This document shows positions 50,200 to 62,325 of a stretch of 64,000 nucleotides of DNA, piece after piece. The stretch is from Blastomyces gilchristii SLH14081 (lineage: Eukaryota > Ascomycota > Eurotiomycetes > Onygenales > Ajellomycetaceae), in the NCBI RefSeq assembly GCF_000003855.2, contig NW_003101668.1, forward strand, positions 475,547 through 539,546, read 5' to 3'. The notes below the pieces were generated by a model. The model was given only the letters and a program-made list of their open reading frames with translations, was not told where the DNA came from and did not search any database. The first letter of the stretch is position 1; the number at the start of each line of letters is the position of its first letter. The position numbers and the translations under genes are program-made.

Positions 50200-50625
50200 A
50201 TTGGAAATACTCAAAAGTCAACAGCTTCTCTTTGCCGCAAGAACTCAAATTCGAGTCCTGCTACAGGCTCTAACGCACCAACTGATCAAGAATCGAGAGA
50301 TGGAAAGAGCGCCAAATACAGAAGCGCTACTTATGAGACCTTCCTTGCCACCAAAGGCAGCTTTATGGCTGAATCTGAACTTGAAGTAACGGAAAGAAGC
50401 AAAGAGATTTGCAAAATGCTACTTGACGAGAAACAAACGATTCCCGAAGGCACGATATTTCAGAATGACCGATTCCGGAAGGCTTGCCAAAAGCTACAGA
50501 GTAAAAATGAATCAAGAGTTATTCAAGATATATCTCGGTTGATTGTGCCTGCGGCGGAGACATTAGCTACTTGTGGCGCTAAGAATCTGGAGTGTTTGGT
50601 TGAAAGATGTCTCGAATACTGCTAG
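50200..50625 (+). pseudogene. DUF7924-like protein fragment
   Basis: The frame running through 50365 reads SAKYRSATYETFLATKGSFM, then ICKMLLDEKQTIPEGT, then KNESRVIQDISRLIVP and ETLATCGAKNLECLVE. I recall this YETFLATKGSFM...RNEARVIRDISxLIVPSAExLA pattern from the N-terminal part of a large group of fungal proteins now labelled DUF7924. Those proteins continue well past this point, but here TAG follows at 50623-50625. A Ser/Asn-rich linker precedes it, as in the family. Upstream the frame is closed by TGA near 50192, so a start or upstream exon is missing. It is probably a truncated copy. Base use is normal, without RIP. Confidence 0.5.
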
Positions 50626-51142
50626 CTTTCTTGTGCTGGAATAACTTAATTTTTGTGTCCTATTGTGATGGTGACGACTGGGGATACATATGGCCTACAA
50701 ACAGCAAATTAAATCGGTAAGCCATTAAAGCTGAAAGCGTTGAGAGAGCTCACGATGATAGTGGTTGATTGTATTCAATCATCAGACATCGCTGGTCAGA
50801 CATCAGTTGTTTGGCCTGATCATCCATTTTGCTGCGTTTAGATTTATTTATTTTCGCCATTCTCAAGACGCCTCTGGTTGTAATGTTTGATGTTGCAAAG
50901 TGATTGTAGCTTCCCAAAGCAAACTGAATGAATCGGGGCTTTCCAATCGACCGATAGCCATCACGTGACTACCACCTGATCGGGTGAGTGTTCTTTCTCT
51001 CAGGGAATACAACAATACATCTTGAAAGTAAATAAGGTTGTAAAAGAGCGTGAAATGAAGAGATGACTAGAGGATACGCATAAGAGAAGCATCGAGAGTC
51101 AAAATTAAGAAAATGTGTACTGATCAGACATGCGAGTGTGAT
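50626..51142. other. intergenic, no gene recognised
   Basis: Normal base composition. Contains TCACGTGA near 50964. It lies between the fragment and the end of the NLR gene. Confidence 0.4.
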
Positions 51143-54100
51143 TTATCTTAACTTAAGTTTTGATGTTATGAATCCCGCCGACCCCGCTGATCCCGCCTCG
51201 GGTGAGATGTTTGTTTCCTGATCAAGTTGAGAAGCAGCTGTCAGTGAATCGGAGTAAGTATCTAGAGAGGTCTCGAGATTCTGAAGACGCTTTTGAGCCG
51301 CCAGGTACCAGTGATAGTGAGTTTCAAAAACAGCCTTATAACCTCTAAGTGCTCTTGAGTACATCAATTTCGCATCGCTTAAGCGACCTTGATTCTCAAA
51401 GAGCATACCGTAACTATATGCAGTCTTAAGTGCAGGGAAATAAGATGTGATATTATGCAGTCCGAGCGCCTTCTCAAAGCCTTTCAGTGCGTGCTGATAC
51501 ATCTTCTCTGCCTTCACCAGCTTTCCCTGATCAGTATAGAGAGTGTCTAGATTATTAACAGTCTTGAGTATTGATATATGATCAGAATCTCATGTCTTCT
51601 CATAATCTTTCAGTGCATGCTGATATAACTTCTCTATCTCTGTCAGCTTTCTCTGATCAGTGTAGAGAAGACTCAGATTATTAACAGTGTTAAGTGTTAA
51701 TATATAATCAGAGTCTTATATCTTCTCATAGTCTTTCAGTGCATGCTGGTATAACTTCTCTATCTCTGTCAGCTTTCTCTGATCAGTGTAGAGAAGACTC
51801 AGGTTATTAACAGTATCAAGTATTAATGTATGATCAGAGTCTCATGTCTTCTCTTTATCTTTCAGTGTATACTGATATAACTTCTCTGTCTCTGTCAGCT
51901 TTCTCTGATCAGTATAGAGAAGGCTCAGGTTATTAACAGTGTTAAGTATTGATATATGATCAGAGCCTCATGCCTTCTCATAGCCTTTCAGTGCACACTG
52001 GTATAACTTCTCTATCTCTGTCAGCTTTCTCTGATCAGTGTAGAGAAGACTCAGATTATTGACAGTATTAAGTATTAATATATGATCAGAGTCTCATATC
52101 TTCTCATAGTCTTTCAGTGCATGCTGATACAACTTCTCTATCTCTATTAGCTTTCTCTGATCAGTGTAGAGAAGACTCAGATTATTGATAGTATTAAGTG
52201 TTGATATGTGATCAGAGTCTCATGTCTTCTCTTTGTCTTTCAGTGCATGCTGATACATCTTCTCTGCCTCTGTCAGCTTTCTCTGATCAGTGTAGAGATT
52301 ACCCAGGTTGTTGACAGTGTGAAGTGTTAATGTGTGATCAGGGCCTCATGTCTTCTCATAGTCTTCCAGTGCATGCTGGTACATCTTCTCCGCCTTTTCT
52401 AGGTTACCTCGATCGGACAACAGCACACCCATCATATGCAGTGCGTATGATATATCCTCGTTGACTTCTGCCTCTGTATTCACTGTTGTTCGCCCCATTC
52501 TTTCCATCCAGGACTCCGCGTGTGGAATAAGCTGCCGCTGCTTTGGGTGATATTCGGTTGTATACTCATCTGGAACTGCATATCCAATTATGAGGACTGC
52601 CAACCGCGATAGCTCTGCTTGTTGAAATTCGTTTTGTATGTGAAATGCCCATTGATGTACTACAGGGTGAGTACTGTGGGCAGAACTCCCATCTAGACTC
52701 TCGACCAAACAATAGCTCCGTAGAAGTCGAACTACTTTTAAAAATTTTACTTCGTCATCCGCGGTATGTTTTAGCCATGCCAACAAGTCTTCGGCCAATG
52801 CACGAGACCTATTCGCACTAGCTTGGAGAATCCAGAACGGCAGTGTTTTATGATCAAGATGGGCCCACAGCAGAAGAAGATTCGCTGCACCCTCGTTCTT
52901 AGCACGTATCGCATTATATGACACTGTCCACGTGGTGTTTATGCTGCGGTTCCCATAGCTTTTCAGCGGTGCCGTGTCTTCATTCCTCATCAGATCCTTC
53001 CACTGCTCTTTATATAGCCTAGTATACGTATTAAAGCTTATCCCGGTCTCGCTCATATAGGCCGCCGCCTGGGCTAAGGCTAGAGGTAGTCCGTCAAGCA
53101 GTTGAAGCAACTCGTCGCTGTCATTCGAATCTATACGCTCCGGTTAGAATTACACCATGCAACTATTAGATATGCATCATAAGACTGCCTTACCAAAGTC
53201 TTGGTTATACCACTTTCGAAAGATGGCACGTGCTTGGCTCATGTTGACGCTCCCCAAATGTAGAGTCTCGCCAAGCTGTTGCAGACTGGCAAGCCGCGTC
53301 GTGATCAGTACTGAACCATGGTCAGCATCTGGTATATAGTTGCTAATATCATACGCATCGCTATCAGTCTCTCGCTGTTGATAGTCGCGGTCTACGTTGT
53401 CGAATATAATTAGCCAGTGCTTGTTCTCCGTTCTGCTTAGCCACTCGATGGAATCACGAATTACGGTATCGATGTCGCTGTCTGTGCCAGAAAAGTATTT
53501 CCTGCTCGCCTCCGGAATCTGCCCTTGTGGAATGCGACTCGCAGAGTCAGCGATGCTTTGCTTCAGGCTATCTTCGCTGCTCCCATCCAACCAGAACACT
53601 GATGTGAACACTGCCTGGTGTTTCCTAGCAAACTCGACAGAAAGCTGAGTCTTGCCTATTCCGCCAAGTCCATGGAGCACTACTACTCGCTGCCGACAGC
53701 CTTCTGATTGAGGCTGTCCTTGTGGCATAAGAACTTGTTCCAAAGATCTCACCTCATCCAGCCTATCCACAAATCTACCTTGAGGAATGCCTTTGAGACT
53801 GAACGGGACTCGATACTTTTCGGAGTCTAACATGTCATTATTAGTAGTGTAACCACATCGCGATATGACAAGCACACCTACTGGTTATTCTGCCAGCTGC
53901 ATCAGTCTTGGCGACTTCTTCTGCCGGTATGATCAGCAGCAATTCTTTAGTAGCTGCTGCTGCTGTCGCCGCCGCATACGGCTGCCAGCTCTTGTTCTCG
54001 TGCGAGTCGGCATAGTCGCAGATGCCACGAATCACCGCGCATGGAAATGTAATGGCCAGTCCGGCCGCCTCCATCTCGAAGCACAGCACTCCACCAAGCT

Positions 54101-54842
54101 CTGCGCTTATCCTGTCCCTGGTCCCACCGTCCTTCATCACCTGGTTGCCTGATGCGATTGTGCCATAATGAATCACCACCTCTTCGCTGCCTCGCTCAGC
54201 TCGCTCGATCATCATTTCCCTGTCACAACAGTTGCAAGTTTCGCCTCTAGCGTGATTGTATGTCGCCTCAAAGAGAAAGTCTGAGCCAGCTCTGATTCGT
54301 CTAAACTCTTGCAATCGGTCGAAAACCGACAGGTGCGTAGGAAGTGTGCTCAGGTGGCGGTGATGGTTCTCTCGCAACTTGGCGATCGCGTTAAGAAGCA
54401 CCTTAGGCGGTGCATCGAGCGCGCCTGTTCTCGTTATCTGCCCATTTGGTCCCGTCTTACCAAAGTCGTACTGCACTACACCGCTGTGCTGCAGATGCGG
54501 GTGGCCAACCACCACGTCCCCAAGTCTGATGTCGGATACCGCTGACGGTACACCGCCGCCGATTCCAACCATCAGAGCAAAACGAATCGATGGGAACACA
54601 GCCGTTAATCGAGCTACAACGGCGGCTGCTGAGCTGTTTCCCATCTGGCCTGATGGGAGGCGGGCTATCACGACGTTATGGTCGCCTATCCGGCCGAAAA
54701 CGTATTGGTCGATGTTGCTCCCATGGCTCCGAGGATCATCATGTTCCTCGTCGAGCATTTCTGCCGCTGCTGCCGACTCGATAGGCAGGGCAGAGACCCA
54801 TGCCACGGTGTAGGCTGAGGGCGGGGGGCGCTGTCGGTTCAT
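51143..54842 (-). pseudogene. NLR gene: PNP-UDP, NB-ARC and TPR domains, stopped by RIP in TPRs
   Basis: Three exons: 54842-53882, 53826-53194 and 53130-51143, total 3,582 nt or 1,193 codons plus stop. Intron 1 is 55 bp (GTAGGT, CTAATAA branch, GTTAG); intron 2 is 63 bp (GTAAGG to TATAG). Residues 10-310 form a purine-nucleoside-phosphorylase-like domain (VGIGGGVP, FEMEAAGL, ICDYADS). NB-ARC follows with P-loop GLGGIGKTQL near residue 373, Walker B WLIIFDNVD near 460, ITTRL, and GLPLAL. From about residue 750 come TPRs of 42 residues. Codons 793, 835, 877, 919, 961, 1003 and 1045 are stops (six TGA, one TAA), each at the same repeat position, probably former Trp. Such receptors act in non-self recognition and cell death. 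Everything outside the repeats looks intact; a truncated PNP/NB-ARC protein could still be made. Confidence 0.9.
51464..52345 (-). repeat. seven 126-bp TPR-coding tandem repeats, RIP-mutated
   Basis: Seven units of exactly 126 bp (42 codons), each of the form [GD][PS]DH...TVNNL..LYTDQRKLTE.EK.YQHALK..EK followed by a stop in the next unit's first position. The units are AT-shifted and differ by transitions, while the gene to either side has normal composition. Length is a multiple of three throughout, so the frame continues. Confidence 0.95.
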
Positions 54843-54977
54843 CGTTGAGGTGCAAAGGTTGGTAGAGGAAACAGTTCATGCTGCACAGAGTAGCTACTGA
54901 CATGAACATGTCGAAGTTAATTTTAGTATATTAGGTCTTGACACCCCGCTTGTTTGCTTCTTTCATTTACGGGGTAC
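54843..54977 (-). promoter_or_regulatory. remaining NLR promoter, 135 bp
   Basis: Only 140 bp separate the NLR start codon (54842) from the copia LTR at 54983, so the upstream control region has been displaced by about 5.7 kb. No TATA box is clear. Confidence 0.45.
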
Positions 54978-54982
54978 CCGGA

Positions 54983-55250
54983 TGTCAGGAAAAAGAGGTT
55001 ATACACTACTGAACGCCACCAACATCATATTACTACAATATTTCTCATCATCATCAGCTTACTACAACACTCATCTAATACTTGCTTATGCTAGCTCTCT
55101 TGGCTCGCACATATATTTTACTATAAATAGCTCTATCTTTTGTATGAAATAGATAGATTAGATAGTGCATGGATAATATAACAAGCAGATCTTGATACAC
55201 ATAAGATTCATATGTCTTCAACATATTCATCTGTGACATCCATTCTGACA
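54983..55250 (+). repeat. 5' LTR of copia copy 2
   Basis: 268 bp, TGTCAGG...TCTGACA; less mutated than the 3' LTR. Confidence 0.95.
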
Positions 55251-55260
55251 GTTATGAGCC
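55251..55260 (+). promoter_or_regulatory. primer-binding site (initiator Met half-tRNA type)
   Basis: GTTATGAGCC directly abuts the LTR and pairs with the CUCAU-anticodon loop stretch of initiator tRNA, as known for Drosophila copia and yeast Ty5. Confidence 0.65.
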
Positions 55261-55520
55261 TGGTAAGCAGCATCTGAAGAGAAGCATGATACACTGATCC
55301 CAATCCTCATTTGAATTTGACAACAATCATTTGAACTGAGATGATTGATCCTCAGTCATATACAGTCCGATCTACTCAATCATTATACTCAATTCCCAGT
55401 AAGCAGCATCTGAAGAGAAGCGTGATACATCAATCTCAATCCTCATTTGAATTTGACAATAATCATTTGAACTGAGACAATTGATCCTCATTTGTATACA
55501 GTCTGAAATACTCAACTGAT

Positions 55521-58500
55521 ATGATAGATAAGACAATGTCTAGTGCAACTGTACACCTTAGCATTTCTGAAGATTGGAAGCTTTGGTACAAGCATATACA
55601 AGAATATGTAAAGAACAAGAAGGTATCAGACTTCATCAATCTTGACAAACCTGATATCTTCTCTGAACTAGAAGAATCTCTGAAACCTAAGTGTTCAGAA
55701 GAAGCCACTGCAGAGGCTAAGATAGCATATAATATTAAGATCACTGTGTGAAAAATCAAATATATGAAATATGAGAAATTGAATGAAGATATGACAAAGA
55801 TACAAGATGTCATATAAAGAACAGTGAATGTCACAGAGCTATAACATGTACACAGTGAGAATGATGATATGAAGAAGATTATCTGTTTATTAAGAGATTA
55901 ACTCTCACTCATGACTGCAGACTATCAAGATAATGTGAGAACTCAATATCATGATCTCTGTAAAGTACTGAAAAACAGAGATATAGAGAAGTAGTTAAAT
56001 GACTGATCACTCATTGAAGATGATATCAAAGAGACAGATATAGCTGAACAGTTCAACTTGAAGAAAGACTTCTTAAATGCAAACCTAGCTATTAATGCAG
56101 GTTATATACAAGTATGAGCAAAGAATGTCTGATATAATAAAGATGTCATATCTTTGATAGAGTTAGTTAAAGACTTTAAGAAAAGATATAGAGAAATGAG
56201 TATTCTCAAAAAAGATAAATCTATGAACTTTACTACTCTTAATGAAAGATCTTAGTAATTATTATAAGTGACATTCAGAAACTGCATCTGCAGAGCTCAT
56301 CATTGACACACTCAGTACTACTATCTCAATTCAATAAGAAAGTCATCTGAATGAAAGAAAAATAAAGAGAAGAGAACTCAGATTAATCAAGCTCTTAAAA
56401 ATCAAGAATTGAACAGACATGTTGATCATGTGATATCTAGAGATTCATTCATGAATATGAATATAATAGATGTCAATGAAGCAGTTCTAGAAGAAATGAT
56501 TCTGAAGTAATCAGTTTCTCAATCTATCAATCATCAATCTATCAATCAACAGATCTGAAAAATATTAATAAACTCTTTAAATTCACACTTCTATCTCTGA
56601 AACTTCTGAATCTTTGATACTGACACAGAACAGTATGTAAATAATAATTGAACACATTTTCTATTCTTTACATCTGTGAACAAGAATGCAGAAGTCTATA
56701 CAGATGATTTCAGCACTAAAGTTGAAGATTATGAAACTGTTAGAACTATCATGATAAATGAAGCAGAAAAGCAGTTCAATGTCAATCTCATCAATGCAGC
56801 TTATATACTGAATTTTCATACAAATATCATTGCATGGAAACTGTGTTTTTATATAGAAGACATCTATTATGATGAAAAAGACTTCAGATTGAGAAAATAC
56901 ACAGATAATACAATCTTTATATGTGTTGAAGTATTTAAGAGATTGCTAGTTACAGAATATAATAGTGAAACAGCTGTTTTCTCAACTATCTCAGAAAAAT
57001 TCACTACTGAAGCTGATACAGCTATCACATCACATACATCTAATATCACTATATCTGAAAAAATGATATCTTCAAATTCTTCAACTTCTACAAATCATTC
57101 TTTCAACCAGTCAATACACATAAAACCTTCTTAAAAATCTAAGATCTCTATAGCTACTCAGTCTACATAGCATAAGAGATTAGAATATTCATCAAAAATT
57201 ATCATTCAAAAACTTGTAAATGATGCAACTGGCATTCAAATCATTAATCTAAAAGACACTGCAGATGAGCTTATCACTGAGCTTTACAAACTCTGTCATC
57301 TATCTAATGCAAAAAATCAAATATCTAGATATTCTCACATTAGATCTTAAATATCATTCAAACATCTACATGCAGATATCACACATGGCTCTACACAGTG
57401 CTATAATGATGAGTATTATCTCATACATTTCATGTGTGATTATCTATGTTTTCATATAGCTATAACAGCTATCTGAAAATCAGAAATCTGAAAAGCTCTT
57501 AGATAAGCTATTAATTGAATTAAATGTCAATTCAACTGTACTATAAAGATCATTTGTATTAACAATGATACTGCAGTCAAGAAAGCAGATAAATTCATAA
57601 ATTAAGTGAATAATGAAGATCTAGAGATGAAGTATTCTTCAGAGTATATTCATGAGTAAAATGATGCAGCAGAGTGAGCAAGAGCAATATTAATAATAAA
57701 GATAAGAACTCTATGAATAGAATCTCTTCTATCACAATCACTTTTTCCTGAGATTGTACTTACTGTCATCTATCTAGTGAATCAAACCTCTACTAGAATT
57801 CTAGATTGAAAGTCATGTCTATGAGTATTGAAAGAATTTCTACAGATTAAATCACACTTCTGCACTTATCTTTAAATCTATGAATATCACATCTATACAA
57901 AGATACTGAATGAAGTTCTCAATAGAAACCACTCTCAGAAGCTAGATTTCTGAGCATATATTGAATATCTAGTTGAATATGATTCTATAAACATTTATCA
58001 AATTTGAATTCCACACTTAGAATGAGTGATAAGAGCAAGAGATGTGATGTTTGATGAGAATAGAAAATTCAACTCAGAAGATATCTATATCAAAAGATAA
58101 CTAAGAGATTAAGTATCTAAGAAGATGAAGCTTCTATATATGAAAGTTTGAGAATCATCAATGACTTCTATCAATCAATTGAAAGAGATTATAGATACTG
58201 CAGATATTAATGTTTTTCATCTCAAAGAAAATGCTCAAAGCTCTGAAAAAATAGAGAAGAAGAATAATAAGCATAAATATTATAATATTTTGATTCTTTC
58301 TAATGTTTCAATCCTTTCTACACCAGATTCAATACCAGAGTCAACAGGTTTCAATGTTGATATTAATACTCATTCAGATGTGATAGATAATTAAACATGA
58401 AACATTGCATCTAGAGCTCATGATATCAGTGCTGATTTTAATAAAGCTAATATTATTAAAGACTGCAGAACATGAAAATGCAGAGCTGCTTATCTTATAA

Positions 58501-60291
58501 CAGTTGAAAATGTTAAAGATAATTCTTATTAAATGATCAATGATACATTCTCTCATTCAAATTCACACACAGACTTCAACAAGTCTTAAAATTTATTTTC
58601 TAATACTGTTTTCACAGTTATCAACAATACAGCTACATCAACAGCATTCATATCAACTTCAAGAATTTATAGATCTCAACTGTCAGATTCACTGAATCAC
58701 TGAGCAGATGTTGAAAAACACTCACATTGTAAATAATTTGAGAATGCTGTTAAGCAGAAATGAGATAGTATATCTCTGCAGAATACATATGAAATTACTA
58801 GCAGATTACAGAGAGACATCTCAATTATCTCTCTATAATAAGTATTTATCTATAAATTCAATGATGAAGGTTTTCTTTTGAAATACAAAGCTCATATCTA
58901 TATATACAGAGATCTTCAATCAATCACAGATCTTATTAAAAAAGTCTATACACTAGCTGTCAGAAATCTCTGAATCTTATTAGCTTTAACAGCAGTATTT
59001 AATCTAGATGTGAAATAGCTAGATGAAATCAATGCCTTCATTAATAGTGATATTAATAAGCTAGTATATATGAAACTATCTGATGAATGATGAAAGTTGA
59101 AGAGAGTGTAAAATTTGAAGTGTATAAATCATGTACTAAAACTTCTATAAGTACTATATGAATTACACAGATCATCTCTTCTCTGATTAAATGAACTATC
59201 TTTAATATTGAGAATACTAGACTTCATCTCAATATCAGAGAATCAATGTCTCTTCTCTAATAATTAATTAATCATCTTCTTCTATGTGAATGATATCATC
59301 TTTCTATCACAATGAGAAGATTTAAAAGAAAGAGATTAACTAATCAAAGATTCTAAAAACATCTATAAGATCTGACAGATGAGAGATTTAAAATAGTTTC
59401 TTAACATATGAATAATACACAATCATCTCAACTTGAAGCTCTGACTATATCAGAATGCCTATATTGATAAGATAGTTGATATATATCATCTCACACACAT
59501 CTGCAAGGTATATACTTCACTGACTGATGCTCTGTTAGAGCCTTTTATTAAGTCAGCTATATTCATAAAAAATTCATTATTATCAATAATGTATCAGCTT
59601 CTGCATCTACTCAGTGATGATAACTCACTCTGATATTGTATATACAGTGAATAAACTAGCTATATTCATGATGAATTCATCAGAACATCACTTATTAGAG
59701 ATGAATAGAATGATATCTTATCTATACAATATGAAGAATCTCACTATTTAATATAATAATAACATTGACAGATCTCTACAACTTGATCTCAAATCTGATA
59801 TCATTGAAGCTGTCAGTAATGTCTCTTTCACAGATAATCTGAATTATCACTCTATATAAGAATATATCTTCAAACTATTCAGTGAGACTGTTGATTGAAA
59901 ATCAAATAGACAGATAATTATAACTATATCTATTACAGAAGCTGAGCTTGTTATAATCTCATAAGCTGATAAGAAGTCTATCTGATAAGATAGATTCTTT
60001 CAACATATTCAATTTAAATCTGATTACAAGATTCATATTTAATGTGATAATTATTAAATTATTAATATTCTTACAAAGAAAGATCTCTCTATAATCATGA
60101 AGCTTTATCACATTGATATATATAGAAGCTGACTCTGAGAACATGTTCAATCTGACAATATTACAGTTAATTGAGTGCCTACAGCTCAGATGTCAGTGAA
60201 TGACCTCACTAAGACTCTGTCACACCAGAAACATACAGAATTCATCAAGATACTAGACCTAGTTGATATATCAGATATTATCAAGACATAA
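55521..60291 (+). pseudogene. copia gag-pol remnant (copy 2)
   Basis: Gag starts near ATG 55521 (SISEDWKLWYKHIQEYVK follows). Protease site near 56620 reads FDTDTEQY, so the Gly of DTGA is lost here while copy 1 keeps it. The frame at 56676-57134 is the longest open part. Integrase lies around 57400-58000, reverse transcriptase around 58800-59320, RNase H around 59760-60240 with NDLTKTL for ADGLTKAL at its end. A frameshift between 58161 and 60193 is indicated because the two ends lie in different frames. TAA at 60289-60291 ends it. Confidence 0.9.
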
Positions 60292-60420
60292 GCAGAATGA
60301 TGATATAAATAATCTATTTTGATATAATCTCTATAGATTCATCTACACTCTTTTTATTACAGCTTCATTTACACTTTCATTTACACTTTCATTTACATGT
60401 TACATTCACTGAAGAGAGTG

Positions 60421-60688
60421 TGTCAGAAAAAAGAGATTATACACTACTGAATATCATCAACATTATATTACTACAATATTTCTCATCATTATCAGCTTAC
60501 TATAACACTCATCTAATACTTACTTATACTAGCTCTCTTGACTTGCATATATATTTTACTATAAAGAGCTCTATCTTTTGTATGAAATAGATAGATTAGA
60601 TAGTGCATGAATAATATAACAAGCAGATCTTAATACATATAAGATTCATATGTCTTCAACATATTCATCCCTGACACTTATTCCGACA
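60421..60688 (+). repeat. 3' LTR of copia copy 2
   Basis: 268 bp, followed by CCGGA. Confidence 0.95.
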
Positions 60689-60760
60689 CCGGACCCCTCT
60701 CTAGTGTAGAATAGGAAGGTTGATTCTCGTATTAATCTTGAAAATGAGCTAGCTAAGATA

Positions 60761-60942
60761 TTGTGGTGGACATATTACTTGCGAAAACAGAATTTTCCCA
60801 GCCCCTCCTGAAAATTAGTAGCAAAACATCATCAAAAAATCAAAATATCTGCATTTCTCTAGAATCATTCAATATCATTCAATACACGTCTTTTTCAATC
60901 AAATATCATTCAAATACGCGTCTTTCTTACCTTTATCATCAA
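60761..60942 (+). repeat. left terminal inverted repeat of mariner element
   Basis: Matches the reverse complement of 63821-63995 with transitions and a small length difference near 60835. Confidence 0.88.
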
Positions 60943-60943
60943 T

Positions 60944-61966
60944 ATGTCATCTCAACTCTGTGATTTCACTATCAACAAGATTGTACACCTTCTTAAGAAT
61001 AGTTATATGCCTGCTGAGATCACATGAAGCATTGATTGTCATCTGGCTACTGTATATTAAATTCAATGAAATCTTCACTGCTTTGAAACTGCTAGAGAAC
61101 CTCATTCAACATATGATATAAAGTCAAAGATCACACCAGATATCTTGTCAGAATTGAAGGATTTTTTCAAGATATATTCAACTGCATATCGCGATGAGGC
61201 TGTCTACTTTATAAAGAATGAATTTAATGTTGATATCCACCTGCAGTCAATATCTAGAGTGTTGAAGAAACTGAATTTAATATGAAAGAAGATGATCAAT
61301 ATTACAATCAAATATCACTTAATGTATAGAACCTACTAATTCATTAGTTCTATAATATAGGTTGAACTCATAGTCACTCAACACAATAAAGAACTTCAAG
61401 CTGAATGATGTATTTAACTCACTCAGTATCTCTCTGATCAACTGATCTTTTTGAATGAGAGTGTTACAAATAAATATACAGAAGATCAATGATATGAATG
61501 ATCAAGCAGAGAATTCTCTTGTTGCATTAGAAGGCCCTGTAAACAATCTCAAAGATGATTAATCTTACCCGCGATAACTGTCAATGAATATATTAATTAT
61601 GATATATATCAGAGGTTCTACAATACAGAGAGGTTTAATGAGTTTGTATGTATTCAGATACTACTCAAATGTTAACAGAGTTATCACTACTTAGTGATGA
61701 ATAATTGCAATACTCATCAATCTCAAGAATTGAAGAATCTTTGCAGAGATGCAGATATTGAACTCTTATTCTTATTACTATATTCACCTGACTATAATTG
61801 TATAGAGGAGTCTTTTCACACATTGAAGAAATGCATTAGAAGATATAGAGATCAGTTAGATACTCAGTTTGATAAAGATTTTAAAGCTTTTTTACATCAT
61901 ACAGTTGATAACTTTATGAGAGAAAAAGATGTAAAAGAATATTTCAGATCTGCTCATATAGAATAG
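60944..61966 (+). pseudogene. Tc1/mariner DD34E transposase, RIP-mutated
   Basis: 341 codons in one frame from ATG 60944 to TAG 61964-61966, with RIP-type stops inside. An N-terminal helix-turn-helix part is followed by the catalytic core: first Asp region reads FLNES (Asp to Asn), second reads VMNNCNTH (Asp to Asn), third keeps Glu in SPDYNCIEESFHTLK. The spacing between the second position and Glu is 34 residues, as in Tc1-type DD34E enzymes. Loss of both Asp makes it inactive. Confidence 0.88.
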
Positions 61967-62325
61967 TATTGTAATAATCAGAAAGATTCAGATTGTAATT
62001 CATTCAACTATAATACAGATTTAGAGGTTGAAGCAGTATAAGATCTGCTCTCATCACTACAAGCAGTTGATAGAGATGATTTGAATTCCTGCAATCTTGT
62101 CTGTCATAATAAACTTTTTAATCCATCTCTTATAATTTGAAATATACTCTTCTCAATATTCATATCAAGCAACTGTTCTCTTGTCAACATTCATAGATGA
62201 TTCAATTCAAATCCTTTCTTCTGAAGAATGAACTTGGCATCTAACAAATCAGAAGCTTTATTAGGTCTTCAGATTGTCAATCATTTGAAGTATTCATCAA
62301 AGAATAAATCTGCTTGTTCATCAAA

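Larger units (their letters stand above)
54983..60688 (+). mobile_element. copia retrotransposon, complete, RIP-mutated (copy 2)
   Basis: 5,706 bp with 268-bp LTRs (54983-55250 and 60421-60688) and target duplication CCGGA (54978-54982 and 60689-60693). Same family as the element at 1-4621. Immediately after the 5' LTR is GTTATGAGCC, complementary to the anticodon loop region of initiator Met tRNA, the copia/Ty5 type of half-tRNA primer site. A purine tract GAAGAGAG precedes the 3' LTR. Confidence 0.97.

Noticed and set aside
53157..54813. Several plus-strand ORFs of 60-144 codons
   Set aside because: They are shadows of the NLR exons on the minus strand.
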